Origin: Mycobacterium sp. E787
GTDB taxonomy: Bacteria; Actinomycetota; Actinomycetes; Mycobacteriales; Mycobacteriaceae
Assembly: GCF_001668725.1 (NCBI RefSeq)
Contig: NZ_LZKL01000034.1
Span: forward strand, 1-51,971
Reading direction: 5' to 3'
DNA: 51,971 nt
Every line of letters begins with the position of its first letter. Position 1 is the first letter of the stretch. This document shows, piece after piece, positions 46,500 to 51,971 of the stretch. Position numbers and translations under genes: made by a program. The notes under the pieces were generated by a model, which searched no databases, was not told the origin of the DNA, and worked only from the letters and a program-made list of their open reading frames with translations.

Positions 46500-48448
46500 G
46501 CGAACTGGGCGGCGGCTGGATCCCCGACGAGGCGACGCTCGCCAAAGCCAACCTCACCCGCTTCATGGCCTGGCTGGCCGAGACCGGGCGTGGCGAGTAC
46601 CGCGACTACCAGGCCCTGTGGGCGAAGTCGGTGGACGACATCGACTGGTTCTGGGACGCCGTCTGGACCTACTTCGACATCCGGGCGGACAGCCCGCCCC
46701 GCGCGGTGCTCGGCAAGCGGTCCATGCCGGGCGCCGAGTGGTTCCCGGGCGCCACGCTCAACTACGCCACCGAGATATTCCGGCACGCCACCGGTGAGCG
46801 CCCGGCCATGATCGTCGTCGGCGAGGACGGCTTCACCGAATGGTCGTGGGCGAGGCTGCAGCGCGAGACGGCGGCGTTCGCGGCCTACCTTCGCACCATC
46901 GGCGTCAAGCCCGGCGACGCCGTCGTCGGGTACCTGCCCAACGTCGGCGAGGCCGTCGTCGCCGCGCTTGCCGCGGCCGCCGTCGGCGCGATCTGGGCGG
47001 TGTGCAACCAGGACGTGTCGGTCGACGGCGTCATCGCCCGGCTCGGCCAGGTCGAGCCGGCCGTGCTGGTGGCCACCGACGGCTCGGTGTACGCCGGCAA
47101 GCGCATCGATCGGCGCGCCGAGCTGGAAACGATCCGGCAGGCGATGCCCACCCTGAAGGCCACCGTGGTGGTGCCGCGGCTCGGGCTCGACGGCGCCGCC
47201 GGCATCGTGCCGTGGGCCGCGGCCGTCGAAAACGAGGCCCCCCTGGACATCACGGCGGTCCCGTTCGCGCACCCGCTGTGGGTGATGTTCTCGTCGGGAA
47301 CGACCGGCAAGCCCAAGGGCATCGTGCACGGGCACGGCGGCGTCGTGCTCGAGCACCTGAAATACCTGAACCTGCAACTCGAGCTGTACCCCGGCGACCG
47401 CTTCCTGTGGTACTCGTCGACCAGCTGGATGATGTGGAACCTGCTGGTGTCCGGCCTGCTGGCCGACGCGACCATCGTGCTCTACGACGGCAGCCCGACG
47501 CACCCGGGCACCGACGGCCTCTGGCGGGTCGCCGCCGAGGCCGGTGTCACGGTGCTCGGCGCCGGCGCGGGATACCTGTTGGCTTGTGCCAAAAAGGAAT
47601 TGAAGCCCGGCGCGTCGTACCCGCTGGAGGCCGTGCGTGCGGTGGGATCCACCGGGTCGCCGCTGCCGGCGTCCGGATTCCGTTGGGTGCAAGAGGGACT
47701 CGGCCGAGCGGTCCCGGTGACCTCGATGAGCGGCGGCACCGACGTGTGCACGGCCTTCATCGGCGGCTGCTCGATCCTGCCGGTGGTGGCCGGCGAGCTG
47801 TCCTGCCTGTGCCTGGGCGCGGCGATCGAGGCCTGGCAGGGCGAGGGGAACCCCGTCATCGGGGAAGAGGGCGAGCTGGTGCTGACCAAGCCGATGCCGT
47901 CGATGCCGGTGTTCTTCTGGAACGACGACGACGGCAGTCGCTACCGCGCCGCCTACTTCGACAAGTACCCGGGCGTGTGGTGCCACGGGGACTGGATCAC
48001 CATCACCGACCGGGGATCGGTTGTGGTGCATGGCCGTTCGGACGCCACCCTGAACCGGATGGGCGTGCGGATGGGCAGCGCGGAGATCTATACCGCCGTC
48101 GAACGCATGCCCGAGGTGACCGACTGCCTGGTGGTCGGCGTCGAGCAGGATGACGGCGGCTACTGGATGCCGCTGTTCGTGCACCTGGCCGACGGCGTCG
48201 AATTCGGCGACGCGCTGCGGTCGAGGATCGTCGCCGAGATCCGCCAGCACGCCTCGCCGCGACACGTGCCCGACGACATCCTCGACGTTCCCGGCATCCC
48301 GCGGACGCTGACCGGCAAGCGGCTGGAGATCCCGATCAAGCGGATCCTGCTCGGGACCGCGCCGCACGAGGCCGTGCAGCAGAGTTCGATCGACCGGCCC
48401 GACCTGCTAGACGCTTTCGTTGCGTACCGCAGAAGTCGGGTGTCCTGA
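46496..48448 (+). CDS. aacS: Acetoacetyl-CoA synthetase
   Basis: 650 aa. Activates acetoacetate to acetoacetyl-CoA with ATP. The N-terminal ACAS domain (DDIDWFWDAVWTYFDI) is followed by the AMP-binding P-loop FSSGTTGKPKGIVHGHGG. Next is the acetoacetate-type substrate region with STSWMMWNLLVSGLL, SMSGGTDVCTAFIGG and WCHGDWITITDRGS. The C-terminal lysine motif LTGKRLEIPIKRILLG contains the Lys regulated by acylation in this family. Length and the FIGG motif separate it from acetyl-CoA synthetase. It is translationally coupled to the GH76 gene. Its last 42 bp overlap the convergent dedA gene. Confidence 0.92.
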   Translation: MSELGGGWIPDEATLAKANLTRFMAWLAETGRGEYRDYQALWAKSVDDIDWFWDAVWTYFDIRADSPPRAVLGKRSMPGAEWFPGATLNYATEIFRHATGERPAMIVVGEDGFTEWSWARLQRETAAFAAYLRTIGVKPGDAVVGYLPNVGEAVVAALAAAAVGAIWAVCNQDVSVDGVIARLGQVEPAVLVATDGSVYAGKRIDRRAELETIRQAMPTLKATVVVPRLGLDGAAGIVPWAAAVENEAPLDITAVPFAHPLWVMFSSGTTGKPKGIVHGHGGVVLEHLKYLNLQLELYPGDRFLWYSSTSWMMWNLLVSGLLADATIVLYDGSPTHPGTDGLWRVAAEAGVTVLGAGAGYLLACAKKELKPGASYPLEAVRAVGSTGSPLPASGFRWVQEGLGRAVPVTSMSGGTDVCTAFIGGCSILPVVAGELSCLCLGAAIEAWQGEGNPVIGEEGELVLTKPMPSMPVFFWNDDDGSRYRAAYFDKYPGVWCHGDWITITDRGSVVVHGRSDATLNRMGVRMGSAEIYTAVERMPEVTDCLVVGVEQDDGGYWMPLFVHLADGVEFGDALRSRIVAEIRQHASPRHVPDDILDVPGIPRTLTGKRLEIPIKRILLGTAPHEAVQQSSIDRPDLLDAFVAYRRSRVS

Positions 48449-49111
48449 CTCGGGCTCCTGTCCGGCCGGGCGCCGGCGCCCCCGGTAGGCGCGCCAGGCG
48501 GCGATGAACGCCGGGATCAGCGACACGAACAGGATGCCCAGGATGATCTTCTCCAGGTTCTGGTGCACGAACGGCACGGTGCCCAGGAAGTAGCCGGCCA
48601 GCGTCACACCGGCGCCCCACAGGATGCCGCCGACGATGTCGAACCCGAGGAACACCGGGTAGCGCATGTACGACACCCCGGCGACCGGCGGGACGAACGT
48701 CCGCACGAACGGGGCGAACCGGGCCAGGATGATCGCCCACGGCCCGTACTTCTCGAAGAACGCGTGCGACTCCGTCACGTAGTGCTTCTTGAAGAAGCGG
48801 GAGTCTTCCTTCTTGAACAGCGCCGGCCCGATCCGCCGCCCGATGAAGTAACCGCACTGGTCGCCCAGGATCGCGACCACGGCGACCGCCGGAGCCAGCA
48901 CCCAGATGCTCGCCGGCGGGTTCGGGTGCGCGGCCAGCAGCCCGCCGGTGAACAGCAGCGATTCGCCGGGGAGCAGCGGAAACAGCAGCCCCGTCTCGAT
49001 GAAGACGATGACGAGGATGCCGGGCAGCACCGCGGATCCGAAGACGCCGCCCGCGCCCAACCAGTACATCGGGTCGAGGATGTCCGGCAGGGCCGTCACG
49101 GTGGTGCTCAC
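48407..49111 (-). CDS. DedA-family membrane protein (Rv0364-like)
   Basis: 234 aa with about five hydrophobic segments. DedA features are GILVIVFIETGLLFPLLPGE, ILGDQCGYFIGRRIG, the motif FARFAPFVRTFVPPVAGVSYM and the glycine-rich GGILWGAGVTLAGY. DedA/SNARE-associated proteins are proposed lipid-carrier flippases or transporters needed for envelope homeostasis. The start is a GTG at 49111, divergent from fba across 58 bp. The 3' end overlaps acetoacetyl-CoA synthetase by 42 bp. It corresponds to Rv0364, next to fba in M. tuberculosis. Confidence 0.92.
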   Translation of the reverse strand: MSTTVTALPDILDPMYWLGAGGVFGSAVLPGILVIVFIETGLLFPLLPGESLLFTGGLLAAHPNPPASIWVLAPAVAVVAILGDQCGYFIGRRIGPALFKKEDSRFFKKHYVTESHAFFEKYGPWAIILARFAPFVRTFVPPVAGVSYMRYPVFLGFDIVGGILWGAGVTLAGYFLGTVPFVHQNLEKIILGILFVSLIPAFIAAWRAYRGRRRPAGQEPESGHPTSAVRNESV

Positions 49112-49169
49112 GATGCTTCAACATACCTTTGTTGCGATACTGGATGGGCCCAGCCGCCAGGAGGAGCCC

Positions 49170-50201
49170 ATGCCCGTCGCCACCCCCGAGGTTTACGCCG
49201 AGATGCTGGGCCGCGCCAAACAGAACTCCTACGCCTTCCCGGCCATCAACTGCACCTCCTCGGAGACGGTCAACGCCGCGATCAAGGGCTTCGCCGACGC
49301 CGGCAGCGACGGCATCATCCAGTTCTCCACCGGCGGCGCGGAGTTCGCCTCCGGCCTCGGGGTCAAGGACATGGTGACCGGGGCCGTCGCGCTGGCCGAG
49401 TTCACCCGCGTCGTCGCCGCCAAGTACCCCGTCCACGTCGCGCTGCACACCGACCACTGCCCCAAGGACAAGCTGGACAGCTACGTGCGCCCACTGCTGG
49501 CGATCTCGGCGGCGCGGGTGAGCGCGGGCGGCGATCCGCTGTTCGGGTCGCACATGTGGGACGGCTCCGCGGTGCCGATCGACGAGAACCTCGTCATCGC
49601 GCGGGAGCTGCTCAAGGAGGCCGCCGCCGCGAAGATCGTCCTGGAAATCGAGATCGGCGTGGTGGGTGGCGAGGAGGACGGCGTCGTGGGCGAGATCAAC
49701 GACAAGCTCTACACCACGCCCGAGGACTTCGAGAAGACGATCGACGCGCTGGGCCACGGCGAGCACGGGAAGTACCTGCTGGCCGCGACGTTCGGCAACG
49801 TGCACGGCGTCTACAAGCCCGGCAACGTCAAGCTGCGCCCCGACATCCTGGCCCGGGGGCAGCAGGTGGCGTCGGCCAAGCTCGGGTTACCCGATGACGC
49901 CAAGCCGTTCGACTTCGTCTTCCACGGCGGTTCGGGCTCGCTGAAGTCGGAGATCGAGGAGGCGCTGCGCTACGGCGTGGTGAAGATGAACGTCGACACC
50001 GACACCCAGTACGCGTTCACCCGCCCGATCGCGGGCCACATGTTCGGCAACTACGACGGCGTGCTCAAGGTCGACGGCGAGGTGGGCGTGAAGAAGGCCT
50101 ACGACCCGCGCACCTACCTCAAGCTGGCCGAGGCCGGCATGACCGCGCGCGTCGTGGAGGCCTGCAACGACCTGCACTGCGCGGGCAGGTCGCTCGGCTG
50201 A
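49170..50201 (+). CDS. fba: Class II fructose-bisphosphate aldolase
   Basis: 343 aa, matching the mycobacterial enzyme. Cleaves fructose-1,6-bisphosphate to DHAP and G3P with a catalytic zinc. Zinc and active-site motifs are HTDHCPKDKL, EIEIGVVGGEEDGV, TFGNVHGVYKPG and FVFHGGSGS, with the DHAP-binding MNVDTDTQYAF. The ATG at 49170 follows CAGGAGGAGC. The gene is single, diverges from dedA, and ends at a bidirectional terminator (50210-50263). Confidence 0.98.
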   Translation: MPVATPEVYAEMLGRAKQNSYAFPAINCTSSETVNAAIKGFADAGSDGIIQFSTGGAEFASGLGVKDMVTGAVALAEFTRVVAAKYPVHVALHTDHCPKDKLDSYVRPLLAISAARVSAGGDPLFGSHMWDGSAVPIDENLVIARELLKEAAAAKIVLEIEIGVVGGEEDGVVGEINDKLYTTPEDFEKTIDALGHGEHGKYLLAATFGNVHGVYKPGNVKLRPDILARGQQVASAKLGLPDDAKPFDFVFHGGSGSLKSEIEEALRYGVVKMNVDTDTQYAFTRPIAGHMFGNYDGVLKVDGEVGVKKAYDPRTYLKLAEAGMTARVVEACNDLHCAGRSLG

Positions 50202-50209
50202 GATTGCCG

Positions 50210-50263
50210 AGCAGTCGCAAAAGCCCCCGACACGCCGACGAATTGGGGGCTTTTGCGTCTGCT
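50210..50263. terminator. Bidirectional intrinsic terminator between fba and the Rv0361-like gene
   Basis: 19-bp arms AGCAGTCGCAAAAGCCCCC and GGGGGCTTTTGCGTCTGCT pair with one mismatch around a 16-nt loop, 8 bp after the fba stop. The A-run and T-run sit so that transcripts from either side end here. The arms match the clpB terminator nearly base for base. Confidence 0.9.
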
Positions 50264-50275
50264 CGCAATCGAAAG

Positions 50276-51124
50276 TCAGCCGCTCGGGGACTGGCAGATC
50301 TTCCACTGGTCGTCGCGGTATTGCAGGTCGAGGCTGCGGGTCGAGCGCAGCGACGGGTCGTAGGCCATGAAGGTGGTGATGTTCGCCTCGGCGTGCTGGC
50401 CGTTGACGACGACCTGGTCGATGCTGGCGATCACCGGATACTGCTTGGCCGCCGACACCCGCTGGTAGGTCTCCTGCCACGCGTGCTCGTCGTAGTCCAC
50501 ATACCCGTCGCGGGCGTTCCCGCACGTGATGGTACGCAGGGCGGTCAGGTCGCCCCGCTGCACCGCGACGTCGTACCGCTGGATGATGTGCCGAACCTGG
50601 TCTTCCTCAGAGACTTTCGAGTGCTTGCCGCGGGTCAGCAGCACGGTGCCCAGGATCGCGATCGCGGCCAGCGCCAGCACGACCACCACCAGCGCCAGCA
50701 CCCAGCCCCAGTTGACCTGCCGGGTGGTCTTCAGCTTCGCGCCGAGTCGCGGCGGAATCGATTGGGGCACAGCGGCTTTCGGTGGTACGCCCATTTGCGT
50801 CGTCGCCCCCTCGGGGCCCGGCGAGGACTCGAACACCTCCGTCGCGGGTTCCCCCGCGGTCGCGATGATCTGGGTTTCCTTCGCGTCGAAGCCGGGTGCG
50901 GTGAAACGGCGTTCCCGTTGCGCCCCTTCGGGATTCGCTTCGGGATCGTTGCCCTGATCGGGTTTGTTGATCACGACGGTCTCGGTCTCGGGGTCGTTGG
51001 GCACCATCGGCCGGCCCGCGGCCCCCTCGTCGCCGCTCGCTTCACCGGCCGCCTCGCCGCTGTTGAAGGCCCGTTCGCCGCGCCTCGGCGCGGGGCCGCG
51101 GTCGGGCTCGGGTGCATTGGGCAT
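50276..51124 (-). CDS. Single-pass membrane protein, Rv0361-like
   Basis: 282 aa. A disordered, charged N-terminal region of about 135 residues (Pro/Glu/Gly-rich, with scattered Thr residues in acidic contexts such as DPETETVV) precedes one membrane helix (about 138-163, WGWVLALVVVVLALAAIAIL). Outside lies a domain of about 115 residues of the NTF2-like/DUF4878 kind (EEDQVRHIIQRYDVAVQRGD), with two Cys. The topology resembles substrates of mycobacterial Ser/Thr kinases, which is inference. Position next to fba and DUF3151 matches Rv0361. Function unknown. It is convergent with fba across the shared terminator. Confidence 0.8.
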   Translation of the reverse strand: MPNAPEPDRGPAPRRGERAFNSGEAAGEASGDEGAAGRPMVPNDPETETVVINKPDQGNDPEANPEGAQRERRFTAPGFDAKETQIIATAGEPATEVFESSPGPEGATTQMGVPPKAAVPQSIPPRLGAKLKTTRQVNWGWVLALVVVVLALAAIAILGTVLLTRGKHSKVSEEDQVRHIIQRYDVAVQRGDLTALRTITCGNARDGYVDYDEHAWQETYQRVSAAKQYPVIASIDQVVVNGQHAEANITTFMAYDPSLRSTRSLDLQYRDDQWKICQSPSG

Positions 51125-51171
51125 GCAAGGAGCTTAGCGACCCGTCCCGGGGGGACGGCAAAATAGACACC

Positions 51172-51597
51172 ATGACGTCGATGGGAGATCTCCTCGGACC
51201 CGATCCGATCCTGCTGCCCGGCGACAGCGACGCCGAGGCGGAGCTGCTTGCCAACGAAAACCCGAGCTCCGTCGCCGCCGCGCATCCGTCGGCGTCGGTG
51301 GCCTGGGCAACCCTGGCCGAGGCGGCTTTAGCTTCCGGGACGGTCGACGCGGCCGTCACGGCCTACGCCTATGCCCGCACCGGCTACCACCGCGGGCTGG
51401 ACCAGCTGCGGCGAAACGGCTGGAAGGGCTTCGGGCCGGTGCCTTACGCGCACGAGCCCAACCGCGGCTTCCTGCGCTGCGTGGCGGCGCTGGCCAAGGC
51501 CGCCGACACCATCGGCGAGACCGACGAATACCTGCGCTGCCTGGACCTGCTCGACGACTGCGACCCGGCGGCCCGCACGGCGCTGGGGCTTCAGTAG
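51172..51597 (+). CDS. DUF3151 family protein (Rv0360c-like)
   Basis: 141 aa, the usual family length. The pattern MTSMGDLLGPDPILLPGD, WATLAEAALASGTVDAAVTA, YAYARTGYHRGLDQLRRNGW and PNRGFLRCVAALAKAAD is typical of DUF3151, a conserved actinobacterial soluble family with TPR-like helices and no known function. It diverges from the Rv0361-like gene (47 bp between starts) and converges on the CDF gene, 4 bp away. Confidence 0.88.
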   Translation: MTSMGDLLGPDPILLPGDSDAEAELLANENPSSVAAAHPSASVAWATLAEAALASGTVDAAVTAYAYARTGYHRGLDQLRRNGWKGFGPVPYAHEPNRGFLRCVAALAKAADTIGETDEYLRCLDLLDDCDPAARTALGLQ

Positions 51598-51601
51598 CTC
51601 C

Positions 51602-51971
51602 CTAATAGCTTTCCGAGCATTCGGCGCCGCCCGGGCACTCGATCTGGACGGTCGCGTGGTCCAGCCCGCGCGCCGAAAGCACCGCGCGCGCGTCCTGCAG
51701 CACCCGGGCCGAGTCGCCGTCGCTGGTCAGGTGCGCGGTGCACATGTCCTTGCCCGGCGACAGCGTCCACACGTGCAGGTCGTGCACCTCGGTGACGCCG
51801 TCGACGGCGCCGAGCGCGCTGCGCAACTCCTCCACGTCGATGTGGGCCGGCGACGTCTCGGACAGGATCCGCAGCGCCGCGCGGGCCAGCGAGACGGCCC
51901 GGGGCAGCACCCACAGCGCGACCAGCACCGCGACCACCACGTCGGCGTACGGCCAGCGCGTCGTGACGGTG
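51602..51971 (-). CDS. Cation diffusion facilitator (CDF) transporter, C-terminal fragment
   Basis: About 123 residues, open at the window edge. The visible part starts TTRWPYADVVVAVLVALWVL, the last membrane helix of a CDF transporter. It continues into the cytosolic dimerisation domain with ELRSALGAVDGVTEVHDLHVWTL, a hallmark of the ZitB/CzcD type. The C-terminus ECPGGAECSESY contains two Cys that may bind Zn or another divalent metal. The export specificity lies in the helices outside the window. Confidence 0.85.
   Translation of the reverse strand, partial: TVTTRWPYADVVVAVLVALWVLPRAVSLARAALRILSETSPAHIDVEELRSALGAVDGVTEVHDLHVWTLSPGKDMCTAHLTSDGDSARVLQDARAVLSARGLDHATVQIECPGGAECSESY

Noticed and set aside
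46496..48448. Acetyl-CoA synthetase (acs)
   Set aside because: Domain pattern and the SMSGGTDVCTAFIGG segment fit the acetoacetyl-CoA synthetase branch instead.

Overview
The window is high-GC actinobacterial chromosome. A PE protein with a PE-PPE domain, TtfA, HspR, AnsP2 and a type II flavohaemoglobin place it in Mycobacterium. It is probably a nontuberculous species, perhaps close to the M. avium complex; that narrower placement is inference. No rRNA, tRNA, CRISPR array, IS element or prophage was seen. Almost all sequence is coding, and most clusters use start/stop overlaps.

Layout: (1) 1-2700: the edge of a DUF222/HNH-type gene, a PE-PPE protein and an LpqJ-like lipoprotein. (2) 2701-7000: a three-subunit molybdenum hydroxylase (minus strand) and a divergent MobA-like nucleotidyltransferase. 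(3) 6979-11996: AnsP2-like permease, an amidohydrolase plus aldehyde dehydrogenase pair, and a divergent LysR regulator. (4) 11986-12423: two copies of a modular palindromic repeat, then the dnaK promoter with two HspR (HAIR) sites. (5) 12424-18685: dnaK-grpE-dnaJ-hspR, then an MpaB-like oxygenase and a DUF5995 protein. (6) 18704-24043 (minus): a cyclase/STAND ATPase/TPR protein, an aldose epimerase and a type II flavohaemoglobin. (7) 24109-30671: a HAIR site, clpB with its terminator, ttfA, an SDR, pyrE, a lipoprotein and an RNA methyltransferase. (8) 30672-30821: a third repeat copy that fills the whole gap between two convergent genes. (9) 30822-40930: a LysR regulator and a form I CO dehydrogenase locus (XdhC, coxM, coxS, coxL, XdhC-YHS, MobA-like, coxD, coxG, coxE). 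(10) 41087-46499: an alpha/beta hydrolase, an IclR regulator, a two-subunit molybdenum hydroxylase and a GH76 glycosidase. (11) 46496-51971: acetoacetyl-CoA synthetase, DedA, fba with its terminator, an Rv0361-like membrane protein, DUF3151 and the edge of a CDF transporter.

Two themes link the genes. One is molybdenum hydroxylases: three structural clusters of different architecture share the window with two MobA-like and two XdhC-family proteins, and only the CO dehydrogenase has a full maturation set (CoxD, CoxG, CoxE). The other is heat shock: the HspR gene and its predicted operators at dnaK and clpB lie within 12 kb of each other, and the clpB operator sits in a region shared with the divergent flavohaemoglobin gene.

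The most novel-looking feature is the repeat. Each copy has the form n x 20-bp units, a 10-bp core, then m x 20-bp inverted units; the copies measure 150, 110 and 90 bp. I do not recognise it as a named family.
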